From Membranipora membranacea (Eukaryota > Bryozoa > Gymnolaemata > Cheilostomatida > Membraniporidae), in NCBI GenBank assembly GCA_914767715.1, contig OU612072.1, forward strand, positions 24,674,001 to 24,738,000: 64,000 bases of DNA, given 5' to 3'. Made by a program: the position numbers and the translations under genes. Positions 25,025-36,571 of the stretch are shown here, one piece after another (position 1 is the first letter of the stretch; the number at the start of each line of letters is the position of its first letter). A model generated the notes under the pieces. That model did no database searches. It worked only from the letters and a program-made list of their open reading frames with translations, and had not been told where the DNA came from.

Positions 25025-26365
25025 TAAAGCGAAAAACTTCTTTTGTGGCTGGCATAAAAAGTTATCAAGCTACAGACCTCAAATTTTCAGGACACACTCA
25101 CAAACTGTGTATTTCTTCGCCCCCCCATGAAAGTGGAATAATTGCATACATAAGCCGGCAGCAGGGCAGCAATTTATATCATTTTTTAACCGTTTTCCGT
25201 AAAGCTATCGATATGTTGGTAGATACTTTCCTTGTTTACTAAAGAAAATAACCACTATGTCCCTCAGAAGAGGAGCAATCCAATGATATAAAAATTTGTG
25301 ATGTCAGACCATTTGAAGCCATGCTGCTGCTCAAAAGAAAATGTGCTTCTACATTATTTGATTGATTTGCGATGATTTAGCTGTGCACAAATATGCTGAT
25401 TGTGTGTGTATTCATCATCAGTAATATAATGTAATTATTGTAATACAGAATTCATGCTCCACTAAATTTAAGGCAGACACTCTTATTTTGATACAACATG
25501 TCTGTGTAGCTCAGTGGATAATTCTCTATTTCGTCAACGAAGAGCTCTGGGTTCGAGTTGGTGCCAAATTTTTTATACTCTCAATATGGCTATAAATCAT
25601 AATGATTGTAAAGAGGAAACCTTTTTGTTGCAAACAAAATAAGTTGTCGAGCTACAGACCTCAGATTTTCAGATCATACTCAAAAAATGCCCACCATGAA
25701 AATGGAGTAGTTGCATACATATGCCGGCAGCAGGGCAGCAATTTTATCATTTTCAAACTGTTTTCACTAAAGCTCTCGAAATGTTGGAAGATGTTTTCCT
25801 TTTTTACTAAAAAAATTAACACTATGTTCCTCGGGAGATGAAGAATCCAATGATATAAAAATTTGTGCTGTCAGACCTTTAGAAGTTATGCTGCTGCTCA
25901 AAAGATAATTTGGCTACACATTGTTTTACTGATTTTTGATGCTTTAGAAAAAGCTTCTTTTGTAGCTGGCATAAGAAAATATTGAGCTACAGACTTCAGA
26001 TTTTCAGGACACACTCACAAACTGTGTATTTCTTTGCCCCCCATGAAAGTGGAATAATTTCACACATAAGCCGGCAGCAGGGCAGCAATTAATATAATTT
26101 TTTAACTGTTTTCCATAAAGCTTTCGATATGTTGGTAGATATTTTCCTTGTTTACTAAAGAAAATAACCACTGTGTTCCTCAGAAGATGAGCAATCGAAT
26201 GATATAAAAATTTGTGGTGTCAGACCATTCGAAGCCATGCTGCTGCTCAAAAGAAAATGTGCCTACACATTATTTTACTGATTTGTGATGCTTTAGAGAA
26301 AGCTTCTTTTGTAGCTGGCATAAGCAATTATTGAGCTACAGACCTCAGATTTTCAGGACATACAC
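25025..26365. repeat. Tandem repeat of about 346 bp, three copies plus a partial
   Basis: Copies begin near 25025, 25610 and 25949, and a partial copy starts near 26295. Each starts with a GCTTCTTTTGTAGCTGGCAT-like segment and contains GAGCTACAGACCTCAGATTT, GCCGGCAGCAGGGCAGCAAT and GCTGCTGCTCAAAAG. Copies 1 and 2 are separated by about 220 bp containing a tRNA-like segment (25499-25570). No conserved frame runs through the unit. Confidence 0.85.
25499..25570 (+). repeat. tRNA-like (SINE-type) segment
   Basis: It contains an A-box-like TAGCTCAGTGG and a B-box-like GGGTTCGAGTTGG at tRNA spacing. The acceptor and anticodon stems do not pair properly, so this is a tRNA-derived repeat head, not a functional tRNA gene. 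Confidence 0.5.
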
Positions 26366-26899
26366 TGAGTTTCATGCCCCATATATCATTACCCAACCAG
26401 CAACATTATTGTATAATTAACCCTGCCTGCCAAATAAACTACATTCATTATTGCTATTGTATTGTTATAGTATAATCCTTTACAGTTCTAGCCCAGTTCT
26501 AGTCAATATTATATAATTGGATTGACATTGTATTCAATGAGTTTGTATTTAGATGACCAGGCAAGTTAGCTGCTACAATGAAAGCATTCCATTCCAATTG
26601 TCCTCCTCACAATTTTTGTAAGCACAGAAAACTCTTAGTATTGAGTATGATGAGCCGACAAAATACCTATGTTCAACTCTTCTGTGTTGTACTGTAGGCC
26701 TACCCTAAGCTATATCTTGTGCAATCTGAGAATGTAGGCAGCAACTGCATAAATAGAATACATCAGCTAAATTATGCTAGCAGAATGATCACAAAACTTT
26801 GCTACTAATAAAAAAGTACAACATCGCTCACCAGTTGAGCGAGGATCTACTTTGTATTAATCGCCCTACATGCCTAAGTGGAGAAAAGTGATATGCGAA

Positions 26900-27166
26900 C
26901 ACTGTGCAAAATTGGTTCCTATTCAGAGCTTATTCCAAGCGGGATAATGATTGTATAAATAGATGAATTTATACCTACATTGTATAATTACAATTGAATT
27001 GAATAAGTTGTCTACTTATACCAAACATTGAATAATTGTAGTTGCATAATTTTGCCAGGAATGTGGTATAATCATTGTATAAAGTTGAATAATGAAGGTA
27101 TAAACATGATTATTCAGACTTATGCCCAGTGTATAATCATTGAATAGGAACTGATTTTGCGCAGTG
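26900..27166. mobile_element. CACTA-like MITE
   Basis: Imperfect 26-bp terminal inverted repeats (CACTGTGCAAAATTGGTTCC at the left; the right end reads CACTGCGCAAAATCAGTTCC in reverse complement) flank 267 bp with no coding capacity. The interior has repeated TTGAATAAT/TGTATAAT words. The flanks GAA|CACTG and CAGTG|GAA give a 3-bp duplication. CACTG termini with 3-bp duplications fit the CACTA/EnSpm superfamily. Confidence 0.65.
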
Positions 27167-27222
27167 GAATGAGGCCATATTCTCCACAGAACTACCGAAA
27201 ATATGCTGACTGATGCTAGAAA

Positions 27223-27611
27223 TAGTGGCGTATATTAGCACTCATATTAGCTCAGTGTGTAGAGCGTCTGCCTAATAATCACTGTAAATAAGATTGTTGT
27301 GGGTTCGAATCCCTTCGGGGTCAGTTTTTTTTCAAATGGGTGCTTTATAACTGGAGCATTTTTACCGTAATCTTCTTCTGCTATTGAGTTGTTTTCTGAA
27401 AGTACCGAACAGCTCAGTGAGCTATTGAAATACCTCTCTGCTTGCACTATTTTGCTACCGATATGCAAACATTTCCGTGGTGGGAGGGCGCTTAAGCGCC
27501 CCTCCCACACCCTCCCCGCCACGCCTACGGCGTGTGGTTCGGGCTGTGCCCGATCATTATGCTCATCTCTAAAAAGTCAGTGAGTGAAATTTTTTAGAAT
27601 ATACGCCCCTG
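27223..27611 (+). mobile_element. hAT-like MITE carrying a tRNA-like module, copy 1
   Basis: This 389-bp element has terminal inverted repeats TAGTGGCGTATATT and, at the other end, CAGGGGCGTATATT in reverse complement. A perfect 8-bp target-site duplication (GCTAGAAA at 27215-27222 and 27612-27619) flanks it. The 8-bp duplication and CAG-G termini fit hAT. Inside are a tRNA-like stretch (about 27250-27325, with GCTCAGTG and GGTTCGAATCC boxes) and a GC-rich palindrome around GGGCGCTTAAGCGCCC. The reading frames across it are artefacts. Its sister is at 46160-46574. Confidence 0.9.
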
Positions 27612-27619
27612 GCTAGAAA

Positions 27620-28530
27620 CCATACTTGGTGTCAAAGCATGCAGTATTAATACTGATTATTGGCATAGCCTTAATCTACGCTCCTTGGGATTTTTGAGAT
27701 TGAATGGCTCTGAGCAAGGATTTAGCTCTGAATGCTATGGTATGTGGGTAAAATGAGGCAAAGGTAAATCTATTGTAAACCTGGTATACATTCATTACCT
27801 GTCTACAAAGGAGCTCTTGATGTTAAACTTTATCATTCCCCGCTATCTCAGTTATATGGTGTACAGGAAGCAATTGTGGCATTTTTCTCTCTCACTCTTG
27901 GATGGTAGTTCCCTAGCAGGTGTTGGCACTAGTACAGATAGTATTTAAATGTTAGGCTAGTGACAAGACAACAACGTTTACAGTAATACATTTTAAGCTG
28001 TCAGCTTGTGTGCCACAAGCAGGGAGGTTAGCCTTTAACAGGCATAATGACTTAATTACCTCAATATTCCTTGTCAAAATTTTTAATTATCGAATTAATT
28101 GTCGCTGGTAGTTAATCCTACACACACATTCCATTGCACTTGTAACAAGTCATCATGACACACTTGTGGAATTAGAGAGACAGGATGTCATCGTAAGCTG
28201 ACCTAACTGTCTTTTGCCGTTGATAATGAATGCGGTGAGTTTTTAATTTTGCGAATGTACATGTTTACAATGATGGTTGTTTTGGTGAAAGTACAATCAT
28301 GATCATTCTTTGACAGAAGAGTGAGGGGGTGGGAAGTTTTAACCTTTTATGAAAAATACTAGATGGTTGACCAAATTCCATTTCTATATTTTCATCAAAT
28401 TATTTCACCAAACTCTGCTTCCAAGCTCATAATAGTACAGAGTAACTATGCAAAACATGAGATTGCTTTGCAAAAAAATCTCTTGCGCTCTTATTATCCG
28501 GTGTTTCATTGATTTTCCTCTGCTACTTGG
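27620..28530. other. Intergenic
   Basis: No supported coding feature; a few weak donor-like sequences (for example GTGAGT at 28232) lack partners. Confidence 0.35.
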
Positions 28531-28537
28531 TCAACTA

Positions 28538-28589
28538 CAAGAGCTGAGCCCGATACAACATACAGTGGTTGTATCTGGCTCAGCTCTTG
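28538..28589 (+). ncRNA. Short near-perfect hairpin, possible pre-miRNA-like precursor
   Basis: Two 22-base arms (28538-28559 and 28568-28589) pair with a single mismatch around an 8-base loop. One arm is CAAGAGCTGAGCCCGATACA followed by AC. The size, near-perfect pairing and short loop resemble small-RNA precursors of early-branching animals. There is no flanking duplication and no proof of expression; it could equally be a small inverted duplication. Pairing does not extend beyond the arms. Confidence 0.3.
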
Positions 28590-28599
28590 ATAATCTGCT

Positions 28600-31136
28600 G
28601 CTAGCTCATTACGATAATCTGTGTGTTTACGCAAAGGGTTAACCATTTTTAAATCTACTGGTACCTTTTAAGTTCTGTGCAGGTTGCCTATGATTGCCAA
28701 TGTCAACAAAATTAACATTCTGACTGGCTTATCTTGATTATGACTTCATGGGTAAACAACTTGGATAACAACAATACATCCAATTATGCTTGAACTCAGC
28801 TGCTTGGCTAAGATGTTGATGTCAAGTAAAAGGTAAACAATTGGCAAATAGACACTGAGAATCTTGTTCAATTCGATAAGCTAATCCCATTGAAAGTGAT
28901 CAGGCAGATTGAACTGTACATTGTAGCCACTGAATGCATGCATTGAAATGTTTGGTATGTTGAAAGTTCTTTCAACCTATAGGTTTATCAATGAATATCA
29001 AGACTGATTTCACCAACCTACTCCAGATTAATACAATTTTCAACTAAAAAGGTTTAATTTTTTTAGCATTTTATTTCAAATCAATTGCATGTAATTGAGT
29101 GATGTGGCTAGTATCGGGCAAAACAACATCGATGCATCAGTTCCATGTGGTCTACCAAATACATTTCCTAGAAGTTTCGACCATTACGACAGGATTTCCA
29201 CAATGCAGCTATAGTCTGGAGTTCCAATCAAGGAATACTTTTACTCCTTGTTCCAATCATTTCAACAAATTCCTGCCAAAGGAATACCCACACTGATATT
29301 TATTCTGTTATATATGAGACCGGTAGCTTAGACAGGCGGCTAGGTTGCCAGATTAGGGGCTTGTAGGGCCATTACATCAGTTAAGATTTAGAGCGATAAA
29401 TAATTGCCTGGACAGTCTTGTAGCAGATAATCTTTCAAAGCTATCAGCTTAATATTATCGCCTGCATTGATATATTTAGAATTTACAGTGACCATCAGAC
29501 ATTCCGTACAAACGAGTTCTATTGTGTCATTGAACTATAGGTCTGTTTGATCAAGAGGTAACAGGGGAAGCTGTTACTCCTTGGTTTGATTTACCCTTGC
29601 TTCTCTCTACCCACATTCCATAAAATTCAGAGCTTGTGCTCCATGCCCAGAACATCTTCATCCAACAAACAGCTAATGAAAGCCATCCACGCTAAGAAAT
29701 CCCAAGGAGCGTAGATTAACCCTTAGTGTGTCATCTATATAATCTCTCTGGTTAGCTATTCTTGTTGAAATTCCTAAAAATGATAAGGGGTTGTAAAAAT
29801 TGATATATCTTAAAATCTAGAGGGTGTAGAAGGAAAGTTTAAATAGACTTCTTCTAAACAAGATTCCTGATCTATCTATATAACTTTTAACCACCCAGCA
29901 ATAACTGAAATGATTGATGAGGTGTTGAAACACACAAAAAAGTGTACAACTAGACTTATTTTGTATATATCTGAACACAAATACTCTCACACCGGTCTTA
30001 CAGAATCATAATTTGTACCACTGGACAGGGAATTTTGTTTAGATGAGAAATAAAAAAAGTAACTAACTCTTTACGAGCAATGATACTACCATGGTGATGT
30101 TTATAGCAAGGAGGGTTCAATATTAGCAAAGTTTATGTAAGCAGTGCCATCGTACTATAATCCTCTATCAATTGGTAAGCTGCTTTGTACTAATTTCTAA
30201 AAATTATTAAACTGCCTTGTACTAACTACTAACCAGGATAGTAGTCTTGGACCTCACTAACCAAAAAATGTGTACTAGCAGCACCGATTCCCACCTAACT
30301 GCAACCCTCTATGAGCCATAAGAAGCTTAACACAGGGATAAACCGACTTGTAAATTTGCCTGCCATTGCTAAACACAATGCCTGAGAAACCATTCTGTGA
30401 TCAATGAAGAGGGAGTTCATTGCTGTGATCAAACCTCAATATGTATGTGTGCGCTATACAAATGACACTTCTTGTTTCGGACATACAGAGGTAGACCGAC
30501 CCTCTCACCAACCTCAACCGGACTCACCACACAGTTCAGTGACAACGGACAACCGAATGTATCATGTAATGATATATGACAAGATGTAAGATCAGTGCAT
30601 CAACGTGAACCTAGTGCTCAGCCTATATATCGAGTGATGAACCTTTTGATCATGTTTTGGAAATGAATTGAAAGCTGTTTATTTTAAAAAACAAGTCGTA
30701 CTCATTGTACTCTTAAATATAACTGATATACATGTTAATCCACAGTAGGAATACCTGCATTGAACTAAAGTTCACTGATACCTGAATAGGATGCAAAGCA
30801 TTGGAATGAAAAATTATGAATAATCGACGAGGTGAGAACAATAAACTGTCCAAAAAAAAAATTGAATCAGTAAAAAATACTAAAAATTTTAGATGTTATT
30901 CTTGCATATGTTAACCCACAAAACATTGGCATTCACAATCAACAACGCTAGAAGGCCTCCTGCGATTGTCAACAGGATTATAAAATACCATTAGGCGCAA
31001 GAAATGCCCTAAAGTCAATTGATATATCAATACAAATGTGAACACTGAACAGCTTGAAACTTTGATAAAATGAGAGCATGTGCCCATCCCTATCAATTAT
31101 CATATGGGGAAAGTTTATGTGGCACTACTTTTTGAT
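28600..31136. other. Intergenic, nothing firm
   Basis: Short open frames only. Near 30900-30990 one minus-strand frame is strongly hydrophobic (FIILLTIAGGLLALLIVNAN) and could be a transmembrane exon of the minus-strand gene at 31.1-31.7 kb. A TAA directly precedes it and no acceptor fits, so it is not called. Confidence 0.3.
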
Positions 31137-31740
31137 CTATCGATTCAACAGTGTGCAGTGACAACATAGTGCTGCGCAGATATAAGAGTGTGACTTTTGT
31201 GACAGTTCACTATCGGAGGAGGTGCTTATGGTGCATATTTGATGTCTCATGACTGGTGTCCGCTCTATACCACCATGAGTCTCAATTATAGTCTGAAAAG
31301 AAGAAAAATGTATATCAATCACCGTGTCATACTTTCAGAGCGATTGTGGCTAAATTAGGGGGAGGGTGTCAACGTGTCGCTGGCTAAAGTATTCCAATTT
31401 GATATATTTGGTATATTCGATATTTACCGCAACCCATCACCAAAAAAAACTATATATAATACGCGTCTAAGTGATGTAGCAACAATCATGAATCAGAGGA
31501 TTACATTGTTTGACATAATAATTTTGCTGGTGACTCCCAAATTATTGATAGATAAGCATTGGTGATCATTCAAGCCCATACATACCTTGGGTGGGGGGGG
31601 GGGGTATTTGTCCCTGGTGTCTTCTCAACTTCAGTTCCAAGTGTAACAAAGAGAGCATCAGCAGAGTGTGCTTCTTTGAAGCTGGAGTTATTGGTGGTGG
31701 GTGACAAGGTGTGAGAAAACTGCTGAGTATGATGCTCTGT
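31137..31740 (-). CDS. Two exon-like pieces of an unidentified minus-strand gene
   Basis: The piece ending at 31586 is open for about 57 codons and reads SSFKEAHSADALFVTLGTEV followed by EKTPGTNTPPPPHP before a donor (AAG|GTATGT). The second piece starts at 31292 after a strong acceptor (TTCTTCTTTTCAG) and contains GGIERTPVMRHQICTISTSS and a cysteine cluster CAALCCHC before TAG at 31137-31139. The phases do not join directly. The proline stretch is encoded by a 12-base G/C homopolymer at 31593-31604, where a one-base slip would change the phase. No family is recognised. Confidence 0.35.
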
Positions 31741-33080
31741 CGTATATATTCTGAGTCACTGTCCCCATTCTACGTTCACTCCTCCAAATAGTAAAACTGT
31801 AAAAAATAATCTTGTATGTAGAAATTAATTCATGATGTGAAGTCAAAAAAACGGTAAGATTGTTGTAGAAAAAAATTATGTGCGGAGTTTGGGACACCAT
31901 ATATGAGTATATCTGTGAGAAATGACCTCCTGACAGCTATCTATTGTATGCCGTCTATAGAATATGATGAAGCTATGACTGTCCACTAAACTACGAATTG
32001 AGATGTATGTAGGCCCACGCGGCCACATCAAAACAGCACTTTTTGAAGTACCATACTATCACAAAAGACAAAAGTATGCAAAGCGAAAGCAGATATAATA
32101 TATATAAGCTCAGTGTCACGCCCAAGGTGAAACAACATTAGCAAATGCTCACTCCGATGGTTTGTTCAAAAGCTTCAGGTGTCATACAATAACCCCCCCC
32201 CCCCTAATTCCCTTCTAACAGAGGCACTGTTGAAGTTTAGATCAGAGTACACAATATGACGCAAAAATCATTGCTCAGAATAATTCATTTTAGCAATCAG
32301 GAGTGGGGAAACTTTTCAATATGGAGTAGCGTTGGTTGGGTGGTTGGCGATCAATAATGTTAAGTTGGTTGGATGAAGACATATTTCTTCTTTCTTTGAT
32401 CCAGAACCATTACAAGTTCTGTGATAAATGCCTACATTTCAAGTTCCTCCCATTTTACTGGTGACACCAGAAGCGAATCCAAATGCAGAAAAATTGGATA
32501 AAACGATAGGGATAATGACATAACATACACTGTGACATTGCATTGACTAGATTGGAAAGCAAGCACTATGTGCTCGACATCTACTTGACTCTTTGTTAGG
32601 TTATTTACTGAGCATGGTGACAAAAAGTAAAACATTCTCTACCTCAAGAAAAATTTTAATCTAATTTGCATATATTTGGAGCTGCTCCCCCTCCAGCCAT
32701 CAACACAAGACAACATCGTTTTACTTGGATTTTACTAGGATTGGAGCAACCGGAAATGCAGGGGTGAAAATATTTTAATTGACATACAACTTATATTATA
32801 ATCATGTGGGAATTTGCCAACAGCATTTACAGCCATGCTTTTTTTATTGTTATTCAGCAGACTGTTAATACTGCAATGGTTGTCTGCACTTAGTTTTTGT
32901 AATAGAGGTGAACTCCGAAGACACTTGGGTGCCTTTCTCAAGAATTGGATGTGACAACCCTGTCACAACCATCCAATGAGCTCATTAAAACCCAAGATGT
33001 ATTATTACTGATGAAAACCGTGTAAGCCCTCTTTCTTTCACCCATCTAGATATGAAGTTAGGGCACTGAGATCATTGCAT
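31741..33080. other. Intergenic with homopolymer tract
   Basis: Contains a 12-base C tract at 32193-32204. No supported gene. Confidence 0.35.
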
Positions 33081-33081
33081 T

Positions 33082-33135
33082 TGGAGCCGGATTCTAACAT
33101 TTTAACAAATTACAAATAACACAACACTTAAAAAC
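33082..33135. repeat. Dispersed ~50-bp repeat, copy 1
   Basis: This stretch, which includes AAATTACAAATAACACAACA followed by CTTAAA, is nearly repeated at 34630-34680 in the same orientation. The second copy abuts the 3' edge of an exon of the minus-strand gene at 33.6-35.3 kb. Confidence 0.6.
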
Positions 33136-33181
33136 CAAAATCACAATCTGATCGCTCACCAGGTGAGTGAGCAATACCTGC

Positions 33182-33357
33182 TAGGGGTCTCACTTTCAAA
33201 TCGTTCAGTCAATGATTGAACTATATACATTCTGAGCGAGCGATTTGGGAGTGATTTTGTCTAATTGAAAGACCAAGTGGGCAATAATTTCGAGTGATGT
33301 GATAGTGATAAATTGCTTTAGTAAAGTATCGCTCTTTCTAATTGAAAGACACCCCTG
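33182..33357. mobile_element. Possible small MITE with GGGGTGTCTTTCAATT-type ends
   Basis: The left end TAGGGGTCTCACTTTCAAAT and the right end (CAGGGGTGTCTTTCAATTAG in reverse complement) are imperfect inverted repeats about 176 bp apart. No clean target-site duplication is seen. The TTTCAATTAG core recurs in the element at 36086-36571. Confidence 0.35.
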
Positions 33358-33510
33358 ATTGGCAAACTACTGAAGGCTACTAGTAGTGATAATAACTAAC
33401 AGTTACTAGCTAGACTTCTTAGTTAGTCTACTCATTCTTCACGACTGAGTAGTAGAGTACTACTCTACTACTCAGTCGTGAAGAATGAGTAGACTTACAG
33501 AGTAGTGTGA
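33358..33510. repeat. Duplicated segment, copy 1 (partner at 37079-37190)
   Basis: Sequence containing GGCTACTAGTAGTGATAATA and CAGTTACTAGCTAGACTTCT is about 90% identical to 37079-37190. It contains the perfect hairpin described separately. Confidence 0.85.
33425..33495. repeat. Perfect 34-bp inverted repeat with a 3-base loop
   Basis: The left arm 33425-33458 and right arm 33462-33495 are exact reverse complements around ACT. The preceding sequence (33358-33458) is duplicated at 37079-37180, but that copy lacks the second arm. The hairpin therefore arose by addition of an inverted copy after the duplication. Confidence 0.92.
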
Positions 33511-34059
33511 GAGTAGCTTACCACTTTATCTGATGAATACTTGTTCTTCCTACACTAACTGCCTTCAAGTTGTTTGACGCGGTAGTCAAATGTCAATAGG
33601 TGCCAACATCCTGCTAATCCAATGCCTCAGGTACGTTCTAAAATGTAAGGTACAGTAATCAAAATCAAGCAGATATAATGTTCATAAAAAGTTCCTTAGA
33701 GGAGTAAAGTATTCATAGGAGGAAATTTTCTTCATTTTGCGCAGGCTTGAAAAAGCTAACTTCAAGAGTAGCAAACATACGCCCACCCTTTTTTTCTTTT
33801 TATGGACTTCAACCTTCACTAGCCAAAATTTAATGCTAGCTTACATTAAGTCATCTCAAGACTAGCTAAATTAAACTTTAGCTAATACTTACTCCCAAGG
33901 CTATACGTTTAGTTGACTATAAATTAGAAAGAAGTTTTATGCTGTTTAATTTTTTTTAGGGCCTGTGACCTAGAATTACCCACACACCAACATATGTTGG
34001 GAAGTTAAATGCCCCATGATAACCACAATCGAACAATTGACAATACTTTAAGAGACAGA

Positions 34060-34165
34060 TTTCATTCACCCCCCCCCCCTTCCTTCACCTGCAATCTAAT
34101 TAGTTAACCACTAATTAGGTTGATAAGGTAGATAGCAGGTGAAGGGAGGGAGGGAGGGGGGTCTT
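34060..34165. repeat. Imperfect inverted repeat with C-rich and G-rich arms
   Basis: TTCACCTGC and GCAGGTGAAG flank a CTAATTAG/CTAATTAG core, with an 11-base C tract at 34069-34079 and a GGGAGGGAGGGAGGGGGG tract at the other end. It may be a small fold-back element. It lies inside an intron of the minus-strand gene. Confidence 0.5.
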
Positions 34166-34202
34166 TCAATGAGTATGAGATATGGTTACCAATTAGGCTA
34201 CC

Positions 34203-34290
34203 GATGGTATCCTTGATTTGGACAATCAAATACAAATGATCACTGCGATGGTATCCTTGATTTGGACAATCAAATACAAATGATCACTGC
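34203..34290. repeat. Exact 44-bp tandem duplication
   Basis: The unit starting GATGGTATCCTTGATTTGGA occurs twice in direct succession (34203-34246 and 34247-34290) without differences, so the duplication is very recent. Confidence 0.95.
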
Positions 34291-35348
34291 GTCAGGGTAG
34301 CGAAGAGTATATCATGACCCATCATGAATCATAATAATGTAACTATTTGACACTCAGACACTCACTCGGTACATCAAGATTTCTCAGGACAGAATTCAAA
34401 CCACCAAAGGTTCTGATGCGTAACTCTGCCATTATCATGCCATACTGAATCAGTCTTTCTCCTGTATTCTCTGCAACAAATATTTAGTTGATGATGTGAT
34501 AAAGTATGAATATAATACATTCCAATGTCCTAAGTACATTATTTGCATTCAAATTATTTGCAGTCTTATAACAAGGCTTTGCTGCTACAAGGTTCATCCC
34601 TGGACCCTTCAATTTTCTCTGCATTGAGAGCCTGATTCTAGCATGTTGCCAAATTACAAATAACACAACACTTAAAGACCTGGTTAAATCTACAATCCCT
34701 ATGATGGAAACAGATTTGCCAGCTGTTGGAGAAGAAGTTTGTGAAATTTTATATCTGGTGTCTTGGAATGGAAACACTCGATCTATAGGTTTGATCAGCA
34801 CATAACGCCAGCAAATTTGTAACTAAAATGATCATTCAAGATAATGAGCTGTGGCAAGGAGGGTGGAATATAGGGAAGAGGTGACTTGATGTTGCGAGAT
34901 GGAATGAGTTGTTCCCTCCATGAAAAAAAGAGCACAACTCCAATAGTCACTGAACTCCTAATTACACTAACTGGCCGGCTTCAATGAAAATTTCTTGCTG
35001 AGGCCTGCCAGTGTTCAAGCAGTTTTTACCAAATTTATGCCATGATACTTCAACGATTACACCGACGCAATTATCATCAGTTAGCCTACACATATCACCT
35101 GACATTTATATCATTATATTACTAACGATGCTCGATGCAAGTGTAACAGTGGAGATATCGATGCTTATAACCCCAGCCATCTCAAGCCTTTCTGGGTCAG
35201 TTCCCTGCTGCAACTTAATCAAATTTTACAACCGAAAATGAAAATTTGATTGTCTGCTTACCTGTTTGAATTGAGTAAGCTGAACGACTATTGATACTAC
35301 GAGTTGTATCACATATGCTATAAACCACCCAAACACTCTCTTCTTCAT

Positions 35349-36085
35349 TGTACTGTTCTCAGTACTATTCTGCGGTCTGTGTTGCTTTACAATGTAGACT
35401 AAAATACAAAAAAATCTGCAATCAAAAGGAGTCATTTCTTGTATCTAGGCCTATCTACTTTTTTCCCAAATTAACAAGACGAATAATTAAACCAGCGTTA
35501 TACTCTAGAGAGCTAGTACCTCTACAACACTTGAATACACCATTCTATTGATGAAGATTTACATTTGGGAAACTTTTGCAATTGTGTGCAAGCTGGCAAT
35601 GGTCTAGTTTCTCTCAGTAACCAATTTCTCTACTCTCCAACTACAGACCACTATAACCAATGGTTGTCAGTGGTTGACCTTGAATTAAGGCGAAGTACAT
35701 GCTTGCAACTCAAAGAGCCCACACATGTAATATTATATGCAATCCGCCCCCCTCCCCGATCACTGCTTATTATAATGAAATGACCACTGTGACGCAGTTG
35801 AGACTCTGTACAGCCAACAAATCATTTGAATTCAATACCATTGGCAAAAGGCAAGGTCTGCACTGGTTTCCTTCCTCTGGTGATCGGGGTTGGTATATTC
35901 TTTATTACATTATAGACCAGGGAATATTTCAATTAGCATGAGCTGTGCTTTGTAAACCGAAAGATCATTACAACTTAAATGCTCAATATCCTCGCTCCTT
36001 AGATAAATTTGTTCGCAAATAGTTCACACAAGAGTGAGCATAGTTCAATTGATTAGTGGCCAATTCTCGAACGAAGCTGAAAGCA
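35349..36085. other. Intergenic
   Basis: Presumed promoter side of the minus-strand gene; no clear core promoter. Short open frames at 35348-35941 lack support. Confidence 0.3.
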
Positions 36086-36571
36086 GGGGCTGGTTTCAAT
36101 TAGAGATTTAGCCGTGCTTTCACGGCTACAGGCCAGCTAAAGCTCAGCCACTCACCAAATTGGGTTTCAATTAGGATAAATTTAACACACTCATAGCTGA
36201 TCCTGAGCCGAATCTTGGCTGTTCTGTTTCAGACGGCTATCACTCAGCCACCATGCAATTTTATATGTAAGATATGCTAATTTATTGAATGGTTTCATAC
36301 TATCGTAATTTATGATATAAATTACAATTCATCAAAGTGTAATTAATCTGCAATGACAATAGACATAAAACCACTGACTCATAAACTCTGTCGTAATTAG
36401 TGATAATGTGAAATCTCTCCAAAATGAATATCAATCTACTAACCTGAGTGACAACTGAGTGGTAGCAGGGCCTAATTGAAACATGATTAAAGTGGCTGCT
36501 AAGATCTGGCTACAGCTCAGGTTTACGTGTGCTAAATACAATTTAGCCGGATCCTAATTGAAACCAGCCCC
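36086..36571. mobile_element. MITE-like element with GGGGCTGGTTTCAATTAG ends
   Basis: Terminal inverted repeats GGGGCTGGTTTCAATTAG lie at 36086 and, inverted, at 36554-36571. Related shorter copies occur inside (GGGTTTCAATTAGGA at about 36163 and the inverse near 36467), suggesting nested or internal repeats. It has no coding capacity, and no certain target duplication was found. Confidence 0.7.

Larger units (their letters stand above)
33555..35348 (-). pseudogene. Multi-exon secreted-protein gene with one in-frame stop
   Basis: Exon 1 (35348-35262) encodes a signal peptide (MKKRVFGWFIAYVIQLVVSI) and ends CAG|GTAAGC. After a 54-bp intron, exon 2 (35207 to about 34965) runs in phase through PERLEMAGVISIDISTVTLA and MCRLTDDNCVGVIVEVSWHK, broken only by TAA at 35106-35108. 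Exon 3 starts at 34822 after ATCATTTTAG and contains LIKPIDRVFPFQDTRYKIS. Exon 4 (34470-34366) starts after TATTTGTTGCAG, contains ERLIQYGMIMAELRIRTFGG and ends at GTGAGT. Exon 5 (33610-33555) joins it in matching phase (WHLLTFDYRVKQLEGS, stop). The exon 3 to exon 4 phase is unresolved. The dispersed repeat lies at the exon 3 boundary, and a 44-bp duplication and C/G tracts lie in the last intron. The family is not recognised. Confidence 0.42.

Noticed and set aside
6624-35348. Variant genetic code, suggested by lone TAA codons in the GPCR, the LINE ORF2 and the 35-kb gene
   Set aside because: TAA also ends gene B and several terminal exons at the expected homologous ends, and pseudogene C is broken by TAG, so ordinary decay explains the data.
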